From NCBI GenBank assembly GCA_011391855.1, contig JAABPT010000002.1, positions 1 to 10,258 on the forward strand: DNA of 10,258 bases, in the 5' to 3' direction. The stretch's first letter is position 1. Every line of letters starts with the position of its first letter. The DNA comes from Burkholderiales bacterium. Lineage in GTDB: Bacteria > Pseudomonadota > Gammaproteobacteria > Burkholderiales > Burkholderiaceae_C. The notes beneath the pieces are model-generated. The model was given only the letters and a program-made list of their open reading frames with translations. It ran no database searches and was not told the origin of the DNA. This document shows, in pieces, positions 1 to 6,067 of the stretch. The position numbers and the translations under genes were made by a program.

Positions 1-1596
1 CCGATGGCGTTGCTGCAGGAGCGCGACGACGCCGGCGTGCAGGCCTGGATGGCGCGCAGCGTGGTCGACGCCAAGGCCTACGAACACCGGCTGCAGGCGC
101 TGCGCGAGGCAGCGCTGGTGACGGCCAGCGACCGCATCGAACTGCATTCCGGACAAATGCTCGACCGCGTGACGCGGCCCTTGCTCACCGCTGGCAGCCC
201 GCGCGGCCGCGTCTATTCCTTTCGCGACGTGAGCGAGCGCATCGCGGCGCAGCGGCGCATCGACGCCTTGTCGCACACCGACGCACTCACCGGTCTGGCC
301 AACCGCACGCGGCTGGCCGAAGGCGTGGCCGAGGCAGCCGCCGCGCTGCGGCGGCACGGCGGCAGCTTTGCGCTGCTGGTGGTGGACCTGGACCGCTTCC
401 GCCGCTTCAACGAGAGCCTGGGCCACGAGACGGGCGACCGCCTGCTGGTCGAAGTGGCCCGGCGCATCCAGGGCTGCCTGCGCCAGGAAGACCTGCTGGC
501 ACGGCTGGGCGGCGATCAGTTCGCCCTGCTGCTGGGCGTCTCCGACGCCGCCGCGGCCGAGGCCAGCGCCAGGCGGGTGCTGAAGGTGGTGGCGCAGCCC
601 TTCGGTGAAGAAGGCGTGCCCTTCACGCTCACCTGCAGCATCGGCGTGGCACTGGCGCCTTCGCACGGCACCAGCCTGGACGAACTGGCGCGTCACGCCG
701 ACAGTGCGATGCGGGCCGTCAAGGCGGCCGGCCGTGCCAACTTCCGCCTGCACCAGGCGCGCGCCGAGGTCGACCGCCGCGACTACGTGCGGCTGGACCA
801 CGCCATGCGCCAGGCGCTGGTGAGCAACCGCTTCCGGCTGCACTACCAACCCCAGGTGCGGCTGGCCGATGGCCAGATCGTCGGTGCCGAGGCGCTGCTG
901 CGCTGGCGCGACCCCGAACTGGGCGAGTTGTCGCCGCTGCGCTTCATTCCGGTGGCCGAGGACAGCGGTTTCATCGTCGCGGTGGGCGACTGGGTGCTGA
1001 CGCAGGCGGTGCGCCAGGCCGTGCTGTGGCACCAGCGCGGCCACGGGCTGCCCATCGCCGTCAACGTGTCGGCGCTGCAGTTCAGGCAGACGAATTTCGT
1101 CGACCGCGTGGCCAGCGTGCTGGCGGTCAGCGGCCTGCCGGCGCAACTGCTGGAGCTGGAGCTCACCGAGTCGATCCTGGTGCACGACGCCGACGAGGCG
1201 CTGCAGCGGCTGCACGCACTGGCCGCCCTGGGCGTGCGGCTGTCGATCGACGACTTCGGCACCGGCTACAGCAGCCTGGCCTACCTGAAGCGCTTCCCGA
1301 TCGACAGGCTCAAGATCGACCGCAGCTTCATCCAGGGTCTGCCCGGCGACGCCGGCGACGCCGGCATCGTGCACGCCATCCTGCAGATGGCGCGCGCCCT
1401 GGGCAGGAAGGTCATCGCCGAGGGCGTGGAGACCGAGGCGCAGCGCCGCTTCCTGCTGGAAGCCGGTTGCGACGAATTCCAGGGCTGGTTGTTCGCGCCG
1501 GCGCTGGACAGCCTGAGCTTCGAGCAGCGGTTGGCGGGTGCCGCGCCGGGCTGCGCTGCCGCGCCACCGCCGCGCATCCGCCTGGTGCGCGGCTGA
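1..1596 (+). CDS. PAS-GGDEF-EAL cyclic-di-GMP signalling protein (5' partial)
   Basis: This is a cyclic-di-GMP turnover protein whose reading frame is open to the window edge, so the true start probably lies upstream. Numbering here starts from the Met at 4. Residues about 20-85 resemble the end of a PAS/PAC sensor domain (YSFRDVSERI). GGDEF follows at about 88-245 (opening SHTDALTGLANR; metal-site segment VVDLDRFRRFN). Its active-site loop reads GGDQF (169-173) instead of GGDEF, while the inhibitory I-site RQED (160-163) is intact at the standard five-residue spacing. The EAL domain (about 263-515) keeps E296 of EALLRW, N354, E389 (LTES), DDFGTGYSS (416-424), K437, E473 (EGVET) and Q493. By family knowledge it should therefore be an active phosphodiesterase that makes pGpG, whereas diguanylate cyclase activity is doubtful. 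The visible part is cytoplasmic and shows no membrane segment. The specific signal sensed is unknown. Confidence 0.93.
   Translation, partial: PMALLQERDDAGVQAWMARSVVDAKAYEHRLQALREAALVTASDRIELHSGQMLDRVTRPLLTAGSPRGRVYSFRDVSERIAAQRRIDALSHTDALTGLANRTRLAEGVAEAAAALRRHGGSFALLVVDLDRFRRFNESLGHETGDRLLVEVARRIQGCLRQEDLLARLGGDQFALLLGVSDAAAAEASARRVLKVVAQPFGEEGVPFTLTCSIGVALAPSHGTSLDELARHADSAMRAVKAAGRANFRLHQARAEVDRRDYVRLDHAMRQALVSNRFRLHYQPQVRLADGQIVGAEALLRWRDPELGELSPLRFIPVAEDSGFIVAVGDWVLTQAVRQAVLWHQRGHGLPIAVNVSALQFRQTNFVDRVASVLAVSGLPAQLLELELTESILVHDADEALQRLHALAALGVRLSIDDFGTGYSSLAYLKRFPIDRLKIDRSFIQGLPGDAGDAGIVHAILQMARALGRKVIAEGVETEAQRRFLLEAGCDEFQGWLFAPALDSLSFEQRLAGAAPGCAAAPPPRIRLVRG
1345..1365 (+). repeat. 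9-nt tandem repeat in the EAL-coding region
   Basis: Two perfect copies of GGCGACGCC (1345-1353, 1354-1362) are followed by a partial third (GGC). They encode G-D-A-G-D-A-G in a loop just after the LKIDRSFI strand. The unit is a multiple of three, so changes in copy number would alter loop length without a frameshift. Confidence 0.6.
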
Positions 1597-1694
1597 GGGC
1601 CACCGTCGGCTTTGGCGCGCAGGCGCAGCCGCCGCCAAGCGTCACAATCGTCACTGTCGACTCCTTTGACGCCCCCAAGGGCAAGCCATCCACC

Positions 1695-2024
1695 ATGCTC
1701 TACAAGTTCAAGTGCAAGGCCGCAGGCGACGTGATCATGCTGGGACCGAACGGCGACCAACTGTTGGCGTTGCTGGGCCGCGAGCCGGCAGCGCAGGGCA
1801 TCATCGAAGTGGCCGCCATGCCTGCGGCGCTGCGAGCGTTGCAGGCGGCCATCGACGCCGAGGCCACCCGCGCGGCCCAAACCGGCGAAGGCGGCGAAGG
1901 CGGCGAGACCAAGGACGAGACCACCAGCGCACGCGTGGTGGCGTTGCGCCAGCGCCTGTGGCCGATGATGGAGATGTTGCGCAGCGCGCAGGCGGCCAAT
2001 GTTCCCGTGGTGTGGGGCGTGTGA
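1695..2024 (+). CDS. DUF1840 domain-containing protein
   Basis: This is a 109-residue protein of the DUF1840 family, which has no known biochemical function and is found mainly in betaproteobacteria. Family hallmarks are the opening MLYKFKCKAAGDVIML, the GIIEVAAMPAAL segment near residues 35-45, and the end RQRLWPMMEMLR...VVWGV. The length matches the family (about 100-115). There is no signal peptide or membrane segment, so it is probably a small cytoplasmic protein. A Gly/Glu-rich linker (about 62-75) comes from a 9-nt tandem repeat and separates an N-terminal beta-rich half from a helical C-terminal half. The Met at 1695 is chosen because the protein family starts there. The Shine-Dalgarno is weak (AAGGG about 13 nt upstream). 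The gene lies 98 nt after the EAL protein and 84 nt before the PEBP gene, so co-transcription is uncertain. Confidence 0.85.
   Translation: MLYKFKCKAAGDVIMLGPNGDQLLALLGREPAAQGIIEVAAMPAALRALQAAIDAEATRAAQTGEGGEGGETKDETTSARVVALRQRLWPMMEMLRSAQAANVPVVWGV
1884..1907 (+). repeat. 9-nt tandem repeat in the DUF1840 gene
   Basis: GGCGAAGGC occurs twice (1884-1892, 1893-1901), followed by a partial copy GGCGAG. It encodes the G-E-G-G-E-G-G-E linker between the two halves of the protein. The copy unit keeps frame, so linker length may vary between strains. Confidence 0.6.
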
Positions 2025-2032
2025 TGGCGCCT

Positions 2033-2078
2033 GCGCCGGCCGCGATGGATCGGAGCGGGTACGGGCCCCGGCCGGCGC
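2033..2078. repeat. Inverted repeat between the DUF1840 and PEBP genes
   Basis: GCGCCGGCC (2033-2041) and its exact reverse complement GGCCGGCGC (2070-2078) flank a 28-nt loop. It begins 9 nt after the DUF1840 stop and ends 30 nt before the PEBP start. No T-run follows, so it is not a canonical intrinsic terminator. It could be an RNA-stabilising or attenuating hairpin, or simply a result of high GC. The 9-bp perfect match is seen directly; a function is not shown. Confidence 0.45.
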
Positions 2079-2108
2079 GTCGCCGCGCATGACCGAGGAA
2101 CCCCGACG

Positions 2109-2747
2109 ATGAAACTCTGGAGCGACAGCTGGACCAACGGCGACCGCATCCCGGCCCGCCACGCCGCGGGCCGCCCCGACGGTGCGGGCGGCGCCACCTT
2201 CAGCGACAACCTGAACCCGCACCTGGCCTGGAGCGACCTGCCGCCCGGCACGCAGTCGATGGCGCTGATCTGCCACGACTTCGACGTGCCGGCCAGCGTC
2301 GACGGCGTGAACCAGCGCGGGCAGGAGATCCCGGCGGACCGGTCTCGCGTGGACTTCTTCCACTGGGTGCTGATCGACCTGCCGCCGGCGCCAACGGTGA
2401 TCGCCGAGGGTGAATTCAGCCGCGGCTTCACGCCGCGCGGCAAGCCGGGTCCGGCCGCCCGCGGGAGCATCCGCCAGGGCCTCAACGACTATACGAACTG
2501 GTTCGCCGGCGACGCGCGCCTGGGCGGCGAGTACTTCAGTTACGACGGCCCGTTCCCGCCCTGGAACGACAGTCTCGTGCACCACTACGTTTTCACGCTC
2601 TATGCCGTGGCACTGCCGAGGCTGCCCGTGGAGGGCGCCTTCACCGGCGGCCAGGTGCGCCAGGCGCTGGCCGGCCACGTGCTGGGCGAGGCCACGTTCT
2701 CCGGCACCTACACGCTCAATCCGCGCCTGCTGGGCAGCGAGCTCTGA
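2109..2747 (+). CDS. YbhB/YbcL family PEBP (Raf kinase inhibitor-like) protein
   Basis: This 212-residue protein belongs to the phosphatidylethanolamine-binding-protein superfamily, in the bacterial YbhB/YbcL branch. Visible family motifs are the ligand-pocket segment D57-x-D59-V-P61, the FHWVLIDLPP strand (about 84-93; H85, W86), the YDGPFPP loop (145-151) and the HHYVFTLYAV strand (158-167). No signal peptide is present, so it should be cytoplasmic. Bacterial members bind small anionic ligands in vitro, but their cellular job is mostly unknown. It is somewhat longer than E. coli YbhB (about 158 aa), with an insert after the D-x-D-V-P motif and a C-terminal helical extension. The start is supported by a good Shine-Dalgarno, GAGGAA at 2095-2100, 8 nt upstream. 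The next gene begins 25 nt after its stop, so the two are probably co-transcribed. No substrate can be assigned from context. Confidence 0.9.
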   Translation: MKLWSDSWTNGDRIPARHAAGRPDGAGGATFSDNLNPHLAWSDLPPGTQSMALICHDFDVPASVDGVNQRGQEIPADRSRVDFFHWVLIDLPPAPTVIAEGEFSRGFTPRGKPGPAARGSIRQGLNDYTNWFAGDARLGGEYFSYDGPFPPWNDSLVHHYVFTLYAVALPRLPVEGAFTGGQVRQALAGHVLGEATFSGTYTLNPRLLGSEL

Positions 2748-2772
2748 AGAGGCTGAGCGGGCGCGGCGTCGC

Positions 2773-3417
2773 ATGCACGAACCGACACGCGTCTTCGTGC
2801 TGCGCCACGGACAGACGGCCTGGAATGCCGAGCGCCGCATCCAGGGCCAGCTGGACGTGCCGCTGGACGACACCGGCCGCTGGCAGGCGGCGCGCCTGGC
2901 GCAGGCCCTGGCCGACGAAGGCCTGGCCGCGATCTACAGCAGCGACCTGCAGCGGGCGCATGCCACCGCCCTGGCGCTGGCCGCGACCACCGGACTGGCG
3001 GTGAGCGCGCAGGTGGCGCTGCGCGAACGCTCCTTCGGGCGCTTCGAGGGCGCCACTTTTGCCGAGATCGAGCAGCGCTGGCCCGAGGACGCCTTGCGCT
3101 GGCGCCGCCGCGAGCCCGGCTTCGGCCCTGGCGGCGGCGAGCCGCTGGCCGCATTCCACGCCCGCAGCGTGGCGGCCGTGACGCAGTTGGCGGCGCGCCA
3201 CCCGGGGCAGGCGATCGCCGTCGTCGCCCACGGCGGCGTGCTCGACGGCTTGTACCGCGCGGCCATGCGCCTGGCGTTGGACGCACCGCGCACCTGGCAG
3301 CTCGACAACGCCAGCATCAACCGGCTGCTCTACACGGGCGAGGGCTGGGCCGTGGTGGGCTGGAACGACGCGTCGCACCTGGAAGGTGCCAACGGGGCGG
3401 GCTCCGAAGAGGCCTGA
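2773..3417 (+). CDS. Histidine phosphatase family protein (phosphoglycerate mutase-like)
   Basis: This 214-residue cytoplasmic protein is in the branch-1 histidine phosphatase superfamily (cofactor-dependent PGM, CobC, GpmB relatives). The catalytic RHG motif lies at residues 11-13 (nucleophile H12, in VLRHGQTAWN), followed by YSSDLQRAHATA (about 56-67). The likely acid residue is E85 in LRERSFGRFEG, and the second catalytic histidine is H153 in VAHGGVLD. All four pocket elements are present, so it should be an active phosphatase, but the substrate cannot be read from sequence: phosphosugar, 3-phosphoglycerate and alpha-ribazole phosphate are all possible. ATG 2773 is the only start-like codon between the upstream gene's stop and the RHG motif in this frame. 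The Shine-Dalgarno is poor, and it sits 25 nt behind the PEBP gene, so it may rely on read-through translation from there. An in-frame extension upstream overlaps the PEBP gene and is not needed. Confidence 0.92.
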   Translation: MHEPTRVFVLRHGQTAWNAERRIQGQLDVPLDDTGRWQAARLAQALADEGLAAIYSSDLQRAHATALALAATTGLAVSAQVALRERSFGRFEGATFAEIEQRWPEDALRWRRREPGFGPGGGEPLAAFHARSVAAVTQLAARHPGQAIAVVAHGGVLDGLYRAAMRLALDAPRTWQLDNASINRLLYTGEGWAVVGWNDASHLEGANGAGSEEA

Positions 3418-3430
3418 AGAGTCCGGCGCG

Positions 3431-3453
3431 ACCTGCCCGGGTGGGCTGCAGGT
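3431..3453 (+). terminator. Possible hairpin terminator after the phosphatase gene
   Basis: ACCTGC (3431-3436) pairs with GCAGGT (3448-3453), with extra CC/GG pairing possible inside. It starts 13 nt after the phosphatase stop and lies upstream of the pilus promoter candidate, the expected place for a boundary between transcription units. There is no following T-tract, so intrinsic termination would be weak. Confidence 0.3.
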
Positions 3454-3481
3454 AAGCGGGTGCAACAAGTCTGCAGGCGGC

Positions 3482-3508
3482 TCAAGTCGCACCGGCAGGG
3501 GTCGATAA
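3482..3508 (+). promoter_or_regulatory. Candidate sigma-28 (FliA) promoter of the minor pilin operon
   Basis: TCAAGTCG (3482-3489), an 11-nt spacer, then GTCGATAA (3501-3508). The established enterobacterial FliA consensus is TAAAGTTT-N11-GCCGATAA. The -10 element matches 7 of 8 positions, the -35 element 5 of 8, and the spacing is exact. A transcript would begin near 3515, giving a leader of about 70 nt before the pilE start at 3584. It is the only promoter-like sequence I can see in the 166-nt gap. The match is seen directly; function is inferred. Confidence 0.55.
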
Positions 3509-3572
3509 GTGAGCAGAAGTCCACGCCATCCCGGTTCGAGGGGCCGGCGCGACGCTGCCACGCACGATCCAC

Positions 3573-3578
3573 AGGTGA
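3573..3578 (+). promoter_or_regulatory. Shine-Dalgarno that decides the pilE start
   Basis: AGGTGA lies 5 nt before ATG 3584. The alternative in-frame ATG at 3605 and the GTG at 3509 have no comparable site, so this decides the start of the pilin and gives a 24-residue leader. Confidence 0.6.
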
Positions 3579-3583
3579 CCCGA

Positions 3584-4030
3584 ATGTCCTGCCAGCCGAA
3601 TCCCATGCCCGTGCCGAGGGCGACCCGTTCGCCGAGAGCGCGGGCTGAGTGTGGCTTCACGCTGATCGAGCTCATGATCGCGGTGGCGATCGTTGCCATC
3701 CTGACGGCGGTCGCCCTGCCTTCCTACCGCGACTCGGTGCGCAAGTCGGTGCGCGCCGAGGCGCAGGCCTTCGTCCAGGCCGTGGCGGGGCGGCAGCAGC
3801 AGTTCCTGGTCGATCGCCGGTCCTACGCGGCCACGGTGGCCGAGGTCGGCATCGCGGTCCCGGCCAACGTGGCCGCGGCCTACACCTTGTCGCTCACCGT
3901 CGACGGCGGGCCGCCGCCGGGATTCACGCTCCAGGCCGTGCCACGCGGCAGTCAGGTCGGCGAGCGCTGCGGCACGCTGGGCATCGACCAGGCCGGCGTC
4001 AAGACCGCCGCCGTCGGGGGCTGCTGGTGA
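3584..4030 (+). CDS. pilE: Type IV minor pilin, PilE-like
   Basis: This is a type IV pilin-family protein of 148 residues. A basic leader ends in a PilD prepilin peptidase site, G24 then F25-T-L-I-E29, and leads into the hydrophobic N-terminal helix (about 25-50, MIAVAIVAILTAVALPSY). The catalytic-context Gly at -1 and Glu at +5 are both present. The globular part has the RQQQFLVDRRSYA segment typical of betaproteobacterial PilE proteins, and a C-terminal disulfide loop between C129 and C147, the penultimate residue. It is processed at the inner membrane and would be built into the pilus, probably as a minor subunit given its place in a minor-pilin operon. The 24-residue leader is long; starting at the Met at 3605 would give 17 residues but lacks a ribosome site. 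It is the first gene of the operon and its TGA overlaps the GTG of fimT. A major pilin role is not excluded. Confidence 0.88.
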   Translation: MSCQPNPMPVPRATRSPRARAECGFTLIELMIAVAIVAILTAVALPSYRDSVRKSVRAEAQAFVQAVAGRQQQFLVDRRSYAATVAEVGIAVPANVAAAYTLSLTVDGGPPPGFTLQAVPRGSQVGERCGTLGIDQAGVKTAAVGGCW

Positions 4031-4509
4031 AGGCGCTGTGGGCGCGGCGCAGGCTGGCCGGCTTCACCACGTTCGAGATGCTGGCCGTGCTGGCCGTGCT
4101 GGCCGTGATCGCCGCGATCACGGCGCCGGGGATGCGGAACTTCACCCTCTCGCAGCGCGTGCAGGCGCTTTCGAACGACCTCGCCACCGACCTCATGCTG
4201 GCGCGCAGCGAGGCGCTCAAGCGCAGCGCGGTGGCACAGCTGGCGCCGCGGGCGTCTGGCCTGGAGTCGGGCTGGACGGTCTCGGCCGGCAACATGGTGC
4301 TCGGCTGGCGAAGCGCAACGAGCGGCGTCGAGATCGTCGACGCACCGGCGGAAATCACCTTCAACTCGAACGGCCGCGTGAGTTCGCCGACGAGTCGCCT
4401 GCGCATGACCGTGCGCAGCGACGGCGATCCCGCCGACGCGGTCGTTCAGCGCTGCGTCGAAGTCGACCTGAGCGGGCGCGTGCGCAACCAGCCGGGAGCC
4501 TGTTCATGA
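4027..4509 (+). CDS. fimT: GspH/FimT family pseudopilin
   Basis: This 160-residue minor pilin is of the GspH/FimT family. It starts with GTG inside the stop of the preceding pilin (GTGA overlap), preceded by a G-rich Shine-Dalgarno in the codons just before the stop. The class III signal is short: G12 then F13-T-T-F-E17, keeping Glu at +5. The hydrophobic helix (about 18-35) contains three repeats of Leu-Ala-Val. The GspH domain follows, with the conserved LMLARSEALKR helix (about 57-67), a GW strand, and the ITFNSNGRV strand (about 116-124). Two cysteines near the C-terminus could pair. By family knowledge it is part of the pilus-priming complex at the inner membrane. FimT homologues in some naturally competent bacteria bind DNA, but I see no proof of that here. 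It is translationally coupled to both neighbours. Confidence 0.88.
   Translation: MKALWARRRLAGFTTFEMLAVLAVLAVIAAITAPGMRNFTLSQRVQALSNDLATDLMLARSEALKRSAVAQLAPRASGLESGWTVSAGNMVLGWRSATSGVEIVDAPAEITFNSNGRVSSPTSRLRMTVRSDGDPADAVVQRCVEVDLSGRVRNQPGACS
4081..4107 (+). repeat. Triple 9-nt tandem repeat in the FimT helix
   Basis: Three perfect, adjacent copies of CTGGCCGTG (4081-4089, 4090-4098, 4099-4107) encode Leu-Ala-Val three times within the transmembrane helix. Slippage would add or remove three residues without a frameshift. Confidence 0.7.
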
Positions 4510-5081
4510 ATCGGCACGGCGCGACGGCGCAGCGCGGTGGGCTGCTGATCGAGGTGCTGGTGGCGGTTTTCGTCAGCGCCTTCGCCCTGCTCGGATTTGC
4601 CGCCATGCAGGCACGGGCGACGACGGCAGAGTTCGAGGCGCTGCAACGCAGCCAGGCCCTGCTGCTGGTGGACGACATGGTGGCCCGCATGAACGCCAAC
4701 CGGGCGCGTGCTGCCGACTATGTGCAGATCGGACTCGTGGGTGCCGGCGCGGCCGACGACTGCGCCGGCATGAACGGTGCCGACCTCGATCTTTGCGAGT
4801 GGGGCAACCTCATCCGCGGCAGTACCGAACAGCGTGGCGGCGCCCTGGTGGGGGCCATGTTGTCCGCGCGCGGTTGCATCGCACGTGCCACGTCGGGCAG
4901 CGACCGCTACGTCGTCGCCGTCGCCTGGCAGGGCGTGACGCCGACCTCGGCGCCGGCAGCGCTGTGCGGTCAGGGCGACGCCGCGTTTGCAGACGAGGCG
5001 CTGCGCCGGGTCGTGGCCAGCACCGTGTGTGTCGGCCGCCTGCGCGACGACGCCGTGTCCGCGGGGGTGGCGCGATGCTGA
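4506..5081 (+). CDS. pilV: Type IV pilus minor pilin PilV
   Basis: This 191-residue PilV-type minor pilin (often annotated as type IV pilus modification protein PilV) belongs to the tip and priming complex. The signal is R-G11 then G12-L-L-I-E16, so +1 is Gly instead of the usual Phe or Met while Glu at +5 is kept. The helix LIEVLVAVFVSAFALLGFAAMQARA (about 14-38 when read in frame) is the standard PilV opening. It is followed by ALLLVDDMVARMNANR (about 53-68), which is highly characteristic of PilV. Six cysteines in the mature part suggest up to three disulfides. Translation is coupled: its ATG overlaps the stop of fimT (ATGA), and its own end overlaps pilW by 7 nt. A GspI/PilV split is the only alternative, and the VARMNANR motif favours PilV. 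Confidence 0.9.
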   Translation: MNRHGATAQRGGLLIEVLVAVFVSAFALLGFAAMQARATTAEFEALQRSQALLLVDDMVARMNANRARAADYVQIGLVGAGAADDCAGMNGADLDLCEWGNLIRGSTEQRGGALVGAMLSARGCIARATSGSDRYVVAVAWQGVTPTSAPAALCGQGDAAFADEALRRVVASTVCVGRLRDDAVSAGVARC

Positions 5082-6067
5082 ACCGACGCCGCGCCATGCG
5101 AGGCCTGACGCTCATCGAACTGATGATCGGGCTGACGCTCGGGCTCATGGTCTCGGGCGCGCTGCTGACGCTGCTGTTCTCGGCTTCGAGCAATGGCCGC
5201 AACCTGCAGCGCAGCAGCCTGCTGATCGAGAACGCGCGCTACACGGCGGAACTGCTGCGCGACGACCTGCGGCTGGCCGGATTCTTCGGCGAGGTGCAGA
5301 CGGTGGGCGCCGTCTACACCGTGCCCGATCCGTGCAGCAACGCCCCGGCGGCGTGGGTCGCCGCGCCGCTGGGTCTGCCGACGGCGGTTCGCGGCTACGG
5401 CGCAGCCGAGGCCCTGGGCTGCCTGAGCGCGCGCCGCGCCGGCACCGCGGCGCTCGCCGTGCGGCGGCTCGACGTGGCCACGGTCGCTGCGGCCGCGCTG
5501 CCGGCGGGCAATCTGCAGCATCACGTGCAAGTCTCGTTCTGCCCCACGGACCCGGTCGCGCAACCCATCGTATTCGGCAACGCGCCAGCCGCATTCACGC
5601 TGCGCAACCGCGCCTGCAATGCCCCCAGCCCGGTGCGCGCCTACGTCAGCCGTATCTATTTCGTGGCCAGCTGCAACCGTTGCGGCGCCGGGGGCGACAG
5701 CACGCCCACGTTGAAGCGGCTCGATCTGCTCAACGGGGCTTTCGTGGAAACCGCGCTCGTCGAGGGCGTGGAGGAACTCCGCTTCGAATACGGTTTCGAC
5801 ATCGACAACGACGGCAGCGTCGACAACTGGCTCACTGCGGCCGGCGCGGCCGGTCCCACGGCGGCATGGGAGAACGTGGTGGCGCTCAAGCTGCACTTCG
5901 TGGCGCGTTCGCCCGACCGCGCCGTGGGCGACACGCTCGGCGGCGCGCAGACCTTCACGCTGGGTGCCACCGGTACGGTGACAGCGCCGGTCGACGGCTT
6001 CGTGCGCCGCGCCTATTCGACGACGGTGCGGCTGGTCAACCCCAGCGCTACCCGGGAGATTCAATGA
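5075..6067 (+). CDS. pilW: Type IV pilus minor pilin PilW
   Basis: This 330-residue PilW-family minor pilin (GspJ-like) is of the length usual for betaproteobacterial PilW. The class III site is R-G10 then L11-T-L-I-E15, followed by a hydrophobic helix (LMIGLTLGLMVSGALLTLLF, about 16-35). The ENARYTAELLRDDLRLAGFFGE segment (spread over about 52-73) is the conserved PilW helix. A loop D242-I-D244-N-D246-G-S-V-D250 after the conserved LRFEYGFD strand has EF-hand-like calcium-ligand spacing. Six cysteines fit periplasmic folding with disulfides. A strong Shine-Dalgarno, GGGGGTGG, ends shortly before ATG 5075 inside pilV. Its stop overlaps the pilX start (ATGA). By family knowledge it sits in the inner-membrane priming complex and then at the pilus tip beneath PilY1. 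Confidence 0.92.
   Translation: MLNRRRAMRGLTLIELMIGLTLGLMVSGALLTLLFSASSNGRNLQRSSLLIENARYTAELLRDDLRLAGFFGEVQTVGAVYTVPDPCSNAPAAWVAAPLGLPTAVRGYGAAEALGCLSARRAGTAALAVRRLDVATVAAAALPAGNLQHHVQVSFCPTDPVAQPIVFGNAPAAFTLRNRACNAPSPVRAYVSRIYFVASCNRCGAGGDSTPTLKRLDLLNGAFVETALVEGVEELRFEYGFDIDNDGSVDNWLTAAGAAGPTAAWENVVALKLHFVARSPDRAVGDTLGGAQTFTLGATGTVTAPVDGFVRRAYSTTVRLVNPSATREIQ

Noticed and set aside
1612..1638. TTGGCG/CGCCAA inverted repeat as a terminator of the GGDEF-EAL gene
   Set aside because: There are only 6 pairs, a 15-nt loop and no T-tract. It is not distinguishable from chance at this GC content.
1612..1648. Sigma-70 promoter for DUF1840 (TTGGCG ... CACAAT)
   Set aside because: The spacing is about 25 nt, far from 17, and no better -35 element lies at the right distance.
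2410..2772. In-frame N-terminal extension of the histidine phosphatase
   Set aside because: It overlaps the PEBP gene and has Arg/Ser/Ala-rich shadow composition. The family begins a few residues before the RHG motif, matching ATG 2773.
1281..2873. 530-codon open frame on the minus strand
   Set aside because: It is antisense to the EAL, DUF1840 and PEBP genes, all of which have clear family motifs. The translation is low-complexity Arg/Ala/Val-rich and typical of GC-rich shadow frames.
3509..3583. GTG 3509 as an earlier start of the PilE-like pilin
   Set aside because: It would give a 49-residue leader and place the start next to the putative -10 element. ATG 3584 has a good ribosome site.
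3460..3648. Small plus-strand ORF of 62 codons covering the promoter region of pilE
   Set aside because: There is no Shine-Dalgarno and no family resemblance, and it runs into pilE in another frame.
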